Source: Frankiales bacterium
GTDB lineage: Bacteria > Actinomycetota > Actinomycetes > Mycobacteriales > SCTD01
Length of the DNA: 42,053 nt
Assembly: GCA_025965475.1 (NCBI GenBank)
Contig: JAOPWV010000080.1
Coordinates: forward strand, 1 to 42,053
Reading direction: 5' to 3'
A model generated the notes under the pieces. The model had not been told where the DNA came from, ran no database searches, and saw only the letters and a program-made list of their open reading frames with translations. A program made the position numbers and the translations under genes. Shown here piece after piece: positions 17,804 to 26,506 of the stretch. Numbering within the stretch: the stretch's first letter is position 1; each line of letters starts with the position of its first letter.

Positions 17804-19319
17804 CGAGGACGAAGGGATCGCGCGTCTGCCCGCCGAGTTCGATCCAGACCGCCTTGGTCTCCGTGTACTCGCGCACAGCGTCGATACCGCTTTCACGGCC
17901 CCACCCACTGGCCCCGCTTCCTCCGAACGGAACATTGGGGGCGACGACCCTGTACGCATTGATCCAGACGTTCCCCGCGCGCAGCGCGTGTGCGACGCGG
18001 TGGGCCCGCCGGATGTCGTTCGTCCACACGGCTGCACCCAGCCCGAACTCCGTGGAGTTGGCAAGCCGGATGGCCTCCTCCTCGGTGTCGAAGTCCAGGA
18101 CCGACAGGACGGGCCCGAAGATCTCCTGCGTGGCGACCTCCATGTCGGGATCCACGTCCGTAAGGATGGTCGGCCGGTAGAACAGATCTCCCCGTTCCGC
18201 GTCCGGCCTCCCGCCGGCGGCGATCCGGGCGCCCGCTTCGACGGCGCGCTGCACGAACCCGGAAACCGTCGCGAACTGAGCGGGGTTGGCAAGCGGCCCC
18301 ATCTCCGTTGCCGGGTCGGTGGGATCCCCGAGCACGATCGTCGAGGCCCGCTGGACGAGCCTCTGGACCAGGTCGTCGCGGACGTCGCGGTGGACGACGA
18401 GCCGCGACCCTGCCACGCAGGTTTGTCCCGTTGCCGCGAAGATGCCGGCGATGACGCCGTTGACGACGTGGTCGAGATCGGCGTCCGGGAAGACGACCTG
18501 CGCGGACTTCCCGCCGAGCTCCAGCGTGACCCGGGCAAAGTGCTTGGCCGCCCCTTGTGCGACCTTGATCCCGACCGCCGGCGACCCGGTGAACGCGACA
18601 TGCCGGACGCCGGGGTGCTCGACCAGGGCCCTCCCGAGCTCGGCGCTGCGTCCGGTCACGACGTTGAAGACGCCGTCGGGGACGCCGGCCTCCTCCACCC
18701 GCCGCGCGAACTCCAGTGCCGACACCGGGGTGTACTCCGATGGCTTGACGACGACTGTGCACCCGGCGGCCAGCAGTGGGGCCAGCTTCCACATCAGCAG
18801 CATCAGCGGCGAGTTCCAGGGAACGATCGCGCCGACGACGCCCACCGGCTCGTGCCGCGTATAGATCATGAAATTCGGCCGGTCAGAAGGGATGACCTCA
18901 CCCTGAAGCTTGTCGGCGACGCCTGCGAAGTACCGCAGCCACGCCGGCATGTACTCCATCTGCCCCCGCATCTCGCGCAGAAGCTTGCCGTTGTCGCGGG
19001 TCTCCGTGGCAGCGAGCTCTTCCGCGTCCCGGGCCAGGATGTCGGCCAGCCGGTGCATCAGCGCGGCCCGCTCGAACCCGGTCATACGTCCCCACTCGCC
19101 GTCTTGCGCAGCCTGCGCGGCGGCCACGGCCGCGTCGACGTCAGCCGGGACGCCGTCCGGCACCGTGGCCCACGGCACGCCGGTGTACGGATTGGCCGTG
19201 TCGAAGGTCGCGCCGGAGACCGAGGGGCACCAGGAGGCGCCGATCCGCATCTCGTACCGGCTCGTGCCGCTGTCCGTCGCGGCCGCCATGGCTGTCTGCG
19301 TGGCTCTGTCGGCTGTCAT
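17799..19319 (-). CDS. Aldehyde dehydrogenase (canonical NAD(P)+ type), last gene of the operon
   Basis: 506 residues. It oxidises an aldehyde to the acid. All landmarks are intact: Asn169 in VPWNSPL, Lys192 in VKPSEYTP, the GxxxxG nucleotide loop FTGSPAVG, general base Glu267 in LELGGKSA and nucleophile Cys301 in GQTCVAGSR. ATG 19319 shares ATGA with the stop of the E1-beta gene, indicating translational coupling, and GGAAGGG lies upstream. It resembles betaine- and semialdehyde-oxidising class enzymes, but the substrate cannot be fixed. As the distal gene of the LacI-controlled operon, it may oxidise an aldehyde formed by the alcohol dehydrogenase or by a side product of the pathway. Confidence 0.93.
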   Translation of the reverse strand: MTADRATQTAMAAATDSGTSRYEMRIGASWCPSVSGATFDTANPYTGVPWATVPDGVPADVDAAVAAAQAAQDGEWGRMTGFERAALMHRLADILARDAEELAATETRDNGKLLREMRGQMEYMPAWLRYFAGVADKLQGEVIPSDRPNFMIYTRHEPVGVVGAIVPWNSPLMLLMWKLAPLLAAGCTVVVKPSEYTPVSALEFARRVEEAGVPDGVFNVVTGRSAELGRALVEHPGVRHVAFTGSPAVGIKVAQGAAKHFARVTLELGGKSAQVVFPDADLDHVVNGVIAGIFAATGQTCVAGSRLVVHRDVRDDLVQRLVQRASTIVLGDPTDPATEMGPLANPAQFATVSGFVQRAVEAGARIAAGGRPDAERGDLFYRPTILTDVDPDMEVATQEIFGPVLSVLDFDTEEEAIRLANSTEFGLGAAVWTNDIRRAHRVAHALRAGNVWINAYRVVAPNVPFGGSGASGWGRESGIDAVREYTETKAVWIELGGQTRDPFVLG

Positions 19320-20293
19320 GTGTTCACGCCCTTCCTGATCTCCTGGACGATGCGGTCGACCGACGGCAGCACCGAGTCCTCGAGCGAATCCGCAGAAGGT
19401 AGGGGGATGTGCGGCGTCGTGATGCGGCGACAGGGCATGTCGAGGTCCCAGAAGCACTCTTCGGCGGCAATGGACACGATCTCGGCGCCCCACCCGAGCA
19501 GCCGGGGATTCTCCTCGACCGTGAACAGCCGGCTGGTCCTGGAGATCGATCCGAGGATCGTCTGCGTGTCCAGGGGCACGAGCGACTGGACGTCGATCAC
19601 CTCGACGTCGATCCCCTCCTGAGCGAGCATGTCCGCGGCAGCAAGCGTCCGCCCGACCATGAGGCCGAGCGCGACGACCGTCGCGTCGCGCCCGGGCCGG
19701 CGGATACGCGCCTTACCGAGCTCGTGGACGATCTCACCGTCGGGTACCTCACCCTTGAGCGCGTAGAGCCCCTTGTGTTCAAAGAACAGCACTGGGTCGT
19801 CGCTGCGGACCGCAGCCGCCATGAGCCCGACGACGTCCTCCGGGGTCGACGGCGTCACGACCTTGAGGCCGGGTACCGCCATCGCCCAGTTCTCGACGGC
19901 CTGGGAGTGCTGCGCTCCCATGCGCAGCCCTCCCCCATTACCGGACTTGATGACGAGCGGCATGGTGACCTGGCCGTTGGTCATGTAGCGCATCTTCGCA
20001 ATCTCGTTGACGACGATGTCCCAGCAGACGGCGAAGAAGTCCGAGAACATGATCTCGGCGATCGGACGCAGGCCGGTCATGGCGGCGCCCATCGCGGCGC
20101 CCAGGATCGCCTGCTCGGCGATCGGCGTGTCCACCACCCGGTCGTGGCCGAATTCCTCGAGCAACCCCGCAGTCGTCTTGAAGACTCCCCCGGCGCCGGC
20201 GACGTCCTCGCCGACGAGGACCACCCGCTCGTCCCGGCGCATCTCCTGGGCTATGCCGCGGGCGACCGCCTCCCGGTACGTCAGTTGCGCCAT
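19316..20293 (-). CDS. 2-oxoacid dehydrogenase E1 component, beta subunit
   Basis: 325 residues beginning MAQLTYREAVARGIAQEM, the standard E1-beta opening. Typical motifs: GEDVAGAGGVFKTTAGL, DTPIAEQAILGAAMGAA, KSGNGGGLRMGAQHSQ, a C-terminal transketolase domain with LFTVEENP, and an end matching the family. With the alpha subunit it forms the alpha2-beta2 thiamine-diphosphate enzyme that decarboxylates a 2-oxoacid (or cleaves acetoin) and passes the acyl group to lipoyl-E2. ATG 20293 lies inside the end of the E1-alpha gene (13-base overlap). The sequence style fits the acetoin/pyruvate/branched-chain two-subunit class and does not tell the substrate. Confidence 0.93.
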   Translation of the reverse strand: MAQLTYREAVARGIAQEMRRDERVVLVGEDVAGAGGVFKTTAGLLEEFGHDRVVDTPIAEQAILGAAMGAAMTGLRPIAEIMFSDFFAVCWDIVVNEIAKMRYMTNGQVTMPLVIKSGNGGGLRMGAQHSQAVENWAMAVPGLKVVTPSTPEDVVGLMAAAVRSDDPVLFFEHKGLYALKGEVPDGEIVHELGKARIRRPGRDATVVALGLMVGRTLAAADMLAQEGIDVEVIDVQSLVPLDTQTILGSISRTSRLFTVEENPRLLGWGAEIVSIAAEECFWDLDMPCRRITTPHIPLPSADSLEDSVLPSVDRIVQEIRKGVNT

Positions 20294-21354
20294 TCCGAGC
20301 CTCCATCCGCCCACAGATCTGTCATTGCGCTGCTCAGGTCCGGCAGCGGTCCCGCCTTTGCTTCCTCGGTCGCGAGGTCGACGTTCGCCCGCACCGCGTC
20401 GCGGATCCGGTCGAGCTCGTCGTCCGGGATGCCGAGCTGCAGGAGCCGCCTCCGGTAGATCGTCAGCGGGTCGTAGTCCATCCAGGCCGCCACCTCCGCC
20501 GACGACCGGTATTTCCCGGGATCGGCGCGTGAGTGGCCGCCGTGCCGGTACGTGATCGCCTCGACCAGGACCGGCCCGCCGCCCTCTCGGGCGTGCTGGA
20601 GCGCCGCCCTCGCGGTCTGGTACATCACGTCGACGTCGTTGCCGTCGACGCAGATCGGCTCCAGCCCATAGGCCGCAGCCCGGTCGGCGGCAGGTCTGGG
20701 CACCGCGGTGATGTCGCCGATCGGCGTGTACTCCATGTAGCCGTTGTTCTCGCACACGAACACCACCGGTAGCGAGAAGACCGCGGCGTAGTTGAGCGCC
20801 TCATGGAAGGCGCCGATGTTCGTGGTGCCGTCGCCGAAGAAGCAGACCGTCACCTGACCGCTCTTGCGGATCTTCGCCGACCAGGCGGCGCCGTTCGCGA
20901 CGCACAGGTGGGCGCCGATGATCGCGTAGCAGCCGAGGACGCCATGCTCGATGCTCGTCAGGTGCATCGAGCCGCCCTTGCCGGCCATGAGACCGTTCCC
21001 GCGCCCGAGCAGCTCTGCGAGCACGGGAGTCATGGGCACTCCCCTGGAGAGCGTGTGCGCGTGGCCGCGGTACGTCGCGAGGGTGTAGTCGTCGGCGCGC
21101 ATCGCCGCGCCGAACCCGGCGGAGATCGCCTCCATGCCCAGCGACAGGTGGCTCGTGCCCTTGACGAGTTGCTGCATGAACAGGTCGTAGGCGCGCTTCT
21201 CGAACTGGCGTAGCTCCTCCAGCCGCCGATACAGCGCCAGGCGGATCTCGTCCGGGACGTCGCCACCGGGCACCGTCGTGACTGTCGTGTCTACGGCCGG
21301 CGGCAGGACCGCCGCGTGTTCGCCGTAGCGATGACGGGCGAGGGGGTTGCTCAT
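20281..21354 (-). CDS. 2-oxoacid dehydrogenase E1 component, alpha subunit (ThDP-binding)
   Basis: 357 residues. The thiamine-diphosphate motif runs from GDGTTNIGAFHEALNYAAVF (Gly174-Asp175-Gly176) to the NN pair at 203-204 in CENNGY. Catalytic-loop residues appear in YRGHAHTLSRG (His98) and KGGSMHL, and RHGGHSRADP carries the usual phosphorylation-loop region. Length and pattern fit the acetoin/pyruvate dehydrogenase alpha subunits rather than the single-chain AceE. ATG 21354 shares ATGA with the stop of the M24 gene. It works with E1-beta and with the E2 encoded two genes upstream. No E3 gene is in the window. Confidence 0.93.
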   Translation of the reverse strand: MSNPLARHRYGEHAAVLPPAVDTTVTTVPGGDVPDEIRLALYRRLEELRQFEKRAYDLFMQQLVKGTSHLSLGMEAISAGFGAAMRADDYTLATYRGHAHTLSRGVPMTPVLAELLGRGNGLMAGKGGSMHLTSIEHGVLGCYAIIGAHLCVANGAAWSAKIRKSGQVTVCFFGDGTTNIGAFHEALNYAAVFSLPVVFVCENNGYMEYTPIGDITAVPRPAADRAAAYGLEPICVDGNDVDVMYQTARAALQHAREGGGPVLVEAITYRHGGHSRADPGKYRSSAEVAAWMDYDPLTIYRRRLLQLGIPDDELDRIRDAVRANVDLATEEAKAGPLPDLSSAMTDLWADGGSEWRN

Positions 21355-22709
21355 GTGGACCGTCCGATCTCGGTGTTCAGGTGCGACTGGCTCTCGCGCA
21401 CCGCAGGCAGCGGACCGCCCGCGGCGAAGTAGCGCTGGCCGGCGACGAGCAGTTCTTCAGCCGGGAACCGGGTGATGACCTCGCAACCGTCCGCAGTGAC
21501 GACGAGCTCCTCCTCGATCCGGGCCGCCGACCATCCGTCGGAGCCGGGCCAGAACGTCTCGAGGGCGAAGACCATGCCTTCTTCGATCGGCTCCGGGTTG
21601 TCGAGCGAGGTGAGACGGCTGAAGATCGGCTTCTCCCATACCGACAGGCCGAGGCCGTGGCCGTACTGGAGGGCGAACGCGTCTTCCTCGTTCGCGAAGC
21701 CGAACTCCTGCGCCTTGGGCCAGAGCGAGACCACGTCGGCGGTCGTGATGCCGGGGCGGACGATGGAGATCGACCGGTCCATGATGTCGCGAGCCCGCTT
21801 GTAGGCGTCCGTCATCGCCCGCGACGCGCTGCCTACGGCGAACGACCGGTAGTAGCACGTGCGATAGCCCATATAGCTGTGGACGATGTCGAAGTACGCC
21901 GGGTCGCCCGGCCGGATCATCCGATCGGAGTACAGGTGCGGATGGGGGTTGCAGCGCTCCCCGGAGATGGCGTTGATGCCCTCGACGAACTCGGAGCCGT
22001 TGTCGTACAGCAGCTTGCTGACGAGGCCCACGATCTCGTTCTCCCGGACGCCTGGACGGAGGAACGAGTAGATCTCCTCGTACGCCATGTCGGCCAAGCC
22101 GACGGCGTGCGTGAGCAGGGACAGCTCGTCCACGGTCTTGACGCGGCGTGCCTCCAGGAACAGCTGCTGGCCGTCGACGACGGTCAGGCCTGCGCTGACC
22201 AGGGCCTGATGCACCGGGAGTTCGACGAAGTCGACGCCGACAGGCTCATTCTCCATGCCGTGCTTGCGCAGTTCGGCGAGAACACGCGCCGCCACATTGC
22301 CCGCCCGGTCGGCTCCCGGGTGGACAGCCCCTCGCAGCGTTGACACGCCCGCATGCGACCGGGACGTCCCAGGGATGGGACTGCTGACGCCGGTGTCGGG
22401 ATTCAGCTCCTGGTCGCTGAGCCAGGGCGAGTACAGCTCGTGGTGTCTCGCCGCCGAGCCGAAGTCCCAGATCACGGGCTCGGCGCCCCGGACGAGCAGC
22501 GAGCAGCGGACGAGCTTGTCGATTCCCCACGTGCCGATGTGCGTGGCCGTCATGTAGCGGATGTTGGCGAAGTCGAAGGCGAGGAGCGCTCCCATCTCGG
22601 AGGCGTCGAGCTGCGTCTTCAGCTTGGCCAGGCGCTCCTTTCGGAGCCTGTCCATGTCGATCCTGGACTCCCAGTCCACGCTCATGGAGCCGTAGGTCGC
22701 GATCTTCAA
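21351..22709 (-). CDS. M24-family protein (creatinase / Xaa-Pro peptidase / DddP fold) with altered metal site
   Basis: 452 residues. The start is TTG 22709, chosen because AAGGAGACA sits at ideal distance. An N-terminal creatinase-like domain (to about 190) has NIRYMTATHIGTW and EPVIWDFGS. The C-terminal pita-bread fold has Asp274 in YFDIVHSYMGY, His351 in QYGHGLGL, Glu384 in ALETFW and Glu399 in RIEEELVV. The second Asp of the metal pair, expected eleven residues after Asp274, is Cys285 (GYRTCYYR). Either one metal is lost or the chemistry is metal-free, as in creatinase. The fold is shared by prolidases, creatinase, ectoine hydrolase and the DMSP lyase DddP. The gene sits between E2 and E1-alpha, so it probably acts on a pathway intermediate rather than on peptides. 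Confidence 0.88.
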   Translation of the reverse strand: MKIATYGSMSVDWESRIDMDRLRKERLAKLKTQLDASEMGALLAFDFANIRYMTATHIGTWGIDKLVRCSLLVRGAEPVIWDFGSAARHHELYSPWLSDQELNPDTGVSSPIPGTSRSHAGVSTLRGAVHPGADRAGNVAARVLAELRKHGMENEPVGVDFVELPVHQALVSAGLTVVDGQQLFLEARRVKTVDELSLLTHAVGLADMAYEEIYSFLRPGVRENEIVGLVSKLLYDNGSEFVEGINAISGERCNPHPHLYSDRMIRPGDPAYFDIVHSYMGYRTCYYRSFAVGSASRAMTDAYKRARDIMDRSISIVRPGITTADVVSLWPKAQEFGFANEEDAFALQYGHGLGLSVWEKPIFSRLTSLDNPEPIEEGMVFALETFWPGSDGWSAARIEEELVVTADGCEVITRFPAEELLVAGQRYFAAGGPLPAVRESQSHLNTEIGRST

Positions 22710-22745
22710 GGCTGTCTCCTTCTGGGGGTCCCGAGGGCGGACGAT

Positions 22746-24014
22746 CTAGAAGTCCCGGGACCAGTCGTAGGTCTCGAGCTGGTGCTTCACGGTCGACAGG
22801 AACTGGGCGGCGTATGCGCCGTCCACCGCTCGGTGGTCCCAGCTCATGGAAAGGTTCCCGACGTTGCGGACGGCGATGGCCTCCAGTCCGCCCGCCGACA
22901 CGACGACGGGACGGCGGACGGCCGCGTCGGTGGAGAGGATCGCGACCTGCGGCTGCACGATGATCGGCGCGGTCAGCACGGACCCGGACCCACCGTTGTT
23001 CGTGACCGTGAACGTGCCACCGCCGAGTTCGTCCGCCGTCAGGTTCCCCGCCCGGGCCCTCCCGGCGAGGGAGGACACCCGGCGGGCGAGCGCGCCCGCC
23101 GTCAGGTCCTCGGCGGCCACCACGACCGGCACGACCAGCCCTTGGTCACCAAGGTCGACCGCGATGCCGAGATCGACCCTTCGGTGAAGCTGCAACGACG
23201 TGCCGTCGACCGAGGCGTTGAGGTGCGGGTACTTCTTCAAGGCCCTGGTGACTGCGGCGCAGACGAACGGCAGGTACGTCAGGCTGTGGCCGTTGGCCTC
23301 CTTCCACGCGTCCTTGCGGGGCTCGCGCACCCGGTCGACGTTGTTGTAGTCCACCTCGACGACCGAGAGCACGTGTGCGCTCGTCAGTAGCGACTGGAGC
23401 GTGCGCCGTGCGGTCAGCTGCCGGACGCGCGACATGGGGACCGTGGTCACTGATGGCGCTGGCCCGGTTGACGAGCTGTGGGCCGCCGGCGACTCAGCGG
23501 ATGGACTGCCGTACCCGACCCTGCCGTTCGCCGACGGCGGTTCCGGTTCCTGGTACGACGACGGTGCCGCGTTCAATACGTCCCGTGCTGTGACGCGCCC
23601 TCCCTCGCCGGTCCCGTGAATGGACGCCACGGCGGCGCGACCTCGCGTGAGGCGACGCACCAGCGGCGACATACGGGTTGCCATGCTCGCGACTTCCTGC
23701 GCGGGCTCCGTCCGTGCAGACGTCGCGGCAGATCCGGTCAGCGGCGCCGGCGTCTCCGGCCCAGACGTGAAGTCTCCCGAGTTTTCGAGCGTGCCAAGAA
23801 GCGCGCCGACACCCAGCGTCTCGCCAACAGCGGCCAGCGGCCCCCGTAGCAAGCCCGAGGCCGGTGCAGGAATCTCCGTGTGGACCTTGTCAGTCGAGAT
23901 CTCGAGGAGCGCCTCGCCCTCGAGGACCGCTTCACCCTCGGCCCGGAGCCACCGTGTGACCGTGCCTTCAGTCACGGTCTCACCGAGCTGCGGCATCGTG
24001 ACCTGACGTGTCAT
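22746..24014 (-). CDS. 2-oxoacid dehydrogenase E2 component (dihydrolipoamide acyltransferase)
   Basis: 422 residues in three modules. One lipoyl domain (1-78) carries the attachment Lys43 in EISTDKVHTEIPAPASG. A flexible Ala/Pro/Ser/Thr linker leads to a peripheral-subunit-binding domain around 114-148 (SPLVRRLTRG, GGRVTARDVL). A second linker leads to the catalytic domain with His394 and Asp398 in MSWDHRAVDG. It takes the acyl group from E1 and transfers it to CoA. ATG 24014 shares ATGA with the stop of the second amidohydrolase gene; a longer frame reaches 24737 but is a shadow of that gene. Unusual order: E2 precedes E1 and is separated from it by the M24 gene. The acyl specificity is not readable. 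Confidence 0.93.
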   Translation of the reverse strand: MTRQVTMPQLGETVTEGTVTRWLRAEGEAVLEGEALLEISTDKVHTEIPAPASGLLRGPLAAVGETLGVGALLGTLENSGDFTSGPETPAPLTGSAATSARTEPAQEVASMATRMSPLVRRLTRGRAAVASIHGTGEGGRVTARDVLNAAPSSYQEPEPPSANGRVGYGSPSAESPAAHSSSTGPAPSVTTVPMSRVRQLTARRTLQSLLTSAHVLSVVEVDYNNVDRVREPRKDAWKEANGHSLTYLPFVCAAVTRALKKYPHLNASVDGTSLQLHRRVDLGIAVDLGDQGLVVPVVVAAEDLTAGALARRVSSLAGRARAGNLTADELGGGTFTVTNNGGSGSVLTAPIIVQPQVAILSTDAAVRRPVVVSAGGLEAIAVRNVGNLSMSWDHRAVDGAYAAQFLSTVKHQLETYDWSRDF

Positions 24015-25411
24015 CCGGCCACCTCCGTCACGAGGGGGGACGGCATCCATCCGCCGCCGGTGGCCGCGTCGACCAGGGCGGACGTCGCCGCGGCACGCGC
24101 GAACACACGATCCCGGGCCTGCGTCCCCAGCCGGCGGGCGGACTCGGAGACCGACCCGAGCAGCTTGCCGTCGGCCTTGACCACCAGACCGGCGACAAGG
24201 ACCGTCTCGACCTGCCCTGGGTGGGCTGCGTAGACAAGCTGCCCGACCGGGTTGTTCATCGGAGTAAGTCCGAGGTCCGTGGCGTCCACGATGACGATGT
24301 CCGCCTGCTTTCCCGGGGTCAGGGAGCCGACCTTGTGGTCGAGGTGGCAGGTCCGGGCACCGTCGAGCGTGGCGAAGGAGAGGACGTCGCGTGACGTGAG
24401 TGACACCGCGGCAAGGTCTGATGCACCCGGAACGTCGTTGTCGATCGCCCGCTGGGTCGCGAGGGTCGCCCGCATGGTTCCGAACATGTGGCCGCCGTTG
24501 GACACGCAGGTGTCGATGGACAGGCCAGGTCGGACGCCCGCGTCGAGTAGCCGCCCTGTAGCCGGCCACCCGTGCCCCATTTGCATTTCGATGTCCGGGG
24601 CGATCGACGCCGACCCGCCAGACCGGGCGATGTCGACGAGCTCGTCGTCCTTCACCGTGTTGCAGTGGACGTAGGTCATGTCGGGGCCGAGAAGTCCACG
24701 CTGCTTCATCCGGGTGACCGGACGGCTGCGCCCCCACTCCCCGTCGCCGACGTGCAGCGTCACGCTGAGCCCCAACTCTCGGGCCAGGCGAAGGTCGCTC
24801 TCCGTCACGTCCAGGGTCGAGTACTGGGGTCCACGGAGGGCCATCGCGAGAGTCACGAGCTGGTCTTCGGACGCGAAGTGCTCTTCGCGGATCCGGCGCA
24901 CGTCCTGGTCGTGCGGGACGTCACTGGGGACCTGGTACATGCGCGCGCCGCCACCGTGGGCGAACACGGCCCGAAGTCCGCTGTCGGTCAGTCCCTGGAT
25001 CGCCGCGTCTGCGTGCTGAGGCGTGTCCACGTTGTGTGACCAGTCCACCAGCGTGGTGATCCCGCTGTCGAGCGCTTCGACGGCACCGAGGAAGTTGCCT
25101 GCGTACGTGTCGTCGGGGTCGAACATCCCGCTCAGCCCGAGGTGCAGGCCCGTCATGTACTGCCCGAGTGTCCAGTCCGCCGCGATGCCACGCAGGAACG
25201 ACTGCCACGTGTGGCGGTGCGTGTCGATGAACCCGGGGATGACGAGCTTGCCGTCGGCATCGATCTCCTCGGCATCCATCGGCCCGAGGTCTGGGCCGAT
25301 GGCGACGATGACGTCGCCGTCGATCAGTACGTCGGCTCGAGGGAAGTCCCCGAGGAACGGGTCCATGGTCACTACGGTGCCGTTGCGGATGATGATGCGG
25401 CCTCTAGTCAA
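24011..25411 (-). CDS. COG0402-type amidohydrolase / deaminase (paralogue 2)
   Basis: 466 residues. The start is TTG 25411, giving MTRGRIIIRNGTVVTMDP, with TAGGAG upstream. Metal and catalytic residues of the TIM-barrel amidohydrolases are present: His65 and His67 in DTHRHTW, His220 in TLHVGDG, His249 in YVHCN and Asp300 in LSIDTCVS. A C-terminal beta-sandwich has GSLTPGKQADIVIVD. The family includes hydroxyatrazine hydrolase AtzB, TrzN, guanine deaminase and SsnA, which hydrolyse C-N or C-halogen bonds on heterocycles. It is closely related over its whole length to the amidohydrolase at 33776-35143 in the same operon, both with an IAADWTL segment after the metal motif. The pair may act on successive or alternative substrates. 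Confidence 0.9.
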   Translation of the reverse strand: MTRGRIIIRNGTVVTMDPFLGDFPRADVLIDGDVIVAIGPDLGPMDAEEIDADGKLVIPGFIDTHRHTWQSFLRGIAADWTLGQYMTGLHLGLSGMFDPDDTYAGNFLGAVEALDSGITTLVDWSHNVDTPQHADAAIQGLTDSGLRAVFAHGGGARMYQVPSDVPHDQDVRRIREEHFASEDQLVTLAMALRGPQYSTLDVTESDLRLARELGLSVTLHVGDGEWGRSRPVTRMKQRGLLGPDMTYVHCNTVKDDELVDIARSGGSASIAPDIEMQMGHGWPATGRLLDAGVRPGLSIDTCVSNGGHMFGTMRATLATQRAIDNDVPGASDLAAVSLTSRDVLSFATLDGARTCHLDHKVGSLTPGKQADIVIVDATDLGLTPMNNPVGQLVYAAHPGQVETVLVAGLVVKADGKLLGSVSESARRLGTQARDRVFARAAATSALVDAATGGGWMPSPLVTEVAG

Positions 25412-25471
25412 GGCTGAGAACTCCTACGGGTGCGCACGTCGTGCGGGTCTGGGACATGGGGGCGCGGCGTC

Positions 25472-26506
25472 TCACATTGCGACGATCGTCTTACCGCGGA
25501 CGCCGCCGGCCGCGACCTCGGCGAGACCTCCGTCGACAAGCACATCCATTCCGACGACCTGCGCCACCAGTACCTCGTCGATGCGGCGGGCGGCCAGCAG
25601 GTAGATGGCCTTAGGTAGGTCCTGCCGGCACACGTGCGCGCTGGAGGAGACGATGTCCACCTCGGACACGACCGCGGCGCGCAGCTCGACGGGCACGGGC
25701 GCGGCAGGCAGGCCGACCGCGACGACGCGACCACCTGGCGAGACCGCTGACAGCGCGTGCCGGAGCCCCGCCGCCGTGCCGGACGCCTCGAAGACGACGG
25801 GGACGTCCGCGAAGGGTGGCGGCTGGTCCCCGTCCACGACCAGCTCCGTCCGCTCGGCCCCGAGTTCGGTCGCCGTCTCCAGACGGGCGGCATCGACGTC
25901 CACGACACTCATGGAGAGCGCCTGATGCGCCCCGGCCGCGACCAGCAGCGCCCCGATCGCGCCGGCGCCGACGACGAGAGCGTGCGTGCCGGGCGCTGCG
26001 GCGGACCTGTCGACGGCGTGCATCGCGATCGCGAGGGGCTGCGCCAGGACGGCGCTCGCGTCCGGGCAGTTGTCCGGTACCGGTACGCACATGGCGGCAG
26101 GCACGTTGATGTACTCCGTCATGCCTCCATGCATGTTCAGCCCGTACGTGCAGTAGCGGACGCACAGGTTCGTGCGACCGGCCCTGCACGCTGCGCAGGT
26201 CCCGCACCATCGGCCGGCGCCGGCCACAACCCGGCTGCCCTCGGCGAAACCACTGGCGTGGGCGCCTACAGCCACAACGGTCCCGGTGAACTCGTGGCCG
26301 ATGACCGTGGGCCCGATGTGGCCCGAACCCGGGTGACGTCGGGTGAGCGGGGTCATCGGCCCGCCGTGCGCGAACTCGTGTGCGTCCGTGCCGCAGATCC
26401 CGCAGCGCGAGACCTTGATGGTGACTTCATCGGGCTCCGGCGGTCCCGGCTCCGGGACGTCCTCCAAGCGCACATCTCCGAGCCCGTGCAGCATCACTGC
26501 CTTCAT
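25472..26506 (-). CDS. Zinc-dependent medium-chain alcohol/polyol dehydrogenase
   Basis: 344 residues. The catalytic-zinc ligand region is RCGICGTDAHEF (Cys35) plus GHEFTG (His71, Glu72). The structural-zinc loop is complete: Cys101, Cys104, Cys107 and Cys115. The Rossmann fold shows VVGAGAIGALLV. It resembles the butanediol/sorbitol/threonine dehydrogenase branch that oxidises secondary alcohols with NAD+. ATG 26506 shares ATGA with the stop of the preceding gene. In the pathway it would make a ketone or aldehyde upstream of the E1/E2 complex or the terminal aldehyde dehydrogenase. Confidence 0.92.
   Translation of the reverse strand: MKAVMLHGLGDVRLEDVPEPGPPEPDEVTIKVSRCGICGTDAHEFAHGGPMTPLTRRHPGSGHIGPTVIGHEFTGTVVAVGAHASGFAEGSRVVAGAGRWCGTCAACRAGRTNLCVRYCTYGLNMHGGMTEYINVPAAMCVPVPDNCPDASAVLAQPLAIAMHAVDRSAAAPGTHALVVGAGAIGALLVAAGAHQALSMSVVDVDAARLETATELGAERTELVVDGDQPPPFADVPVVFEASGTAAGLRHALSAVSPGGRVVAVGLPAAPVPVELRAAVVSEVDIVSSSAHVCRQDLPKAIYLLAARRIDEVLVAQVVGMDVLVDGGLAEVAAGGVRGKTIVAM

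Noticed and set aside
17460-19622. 720-residue open frame on the plus strand
   Set aside because: It runs antisense through the aldehyde dehydrogenase and into E1-beta, is rich in Arg/Asp/Pro, and has no motif; a shadow frame.
21351-22709. Identity as the DMSP lyase DddP
   Set aside because: The fold and the N-terminal IRY/VIWD segments are reminiscent, but the DxD metal pair of DddP is absent and the operon has no acrylate-handling genes.
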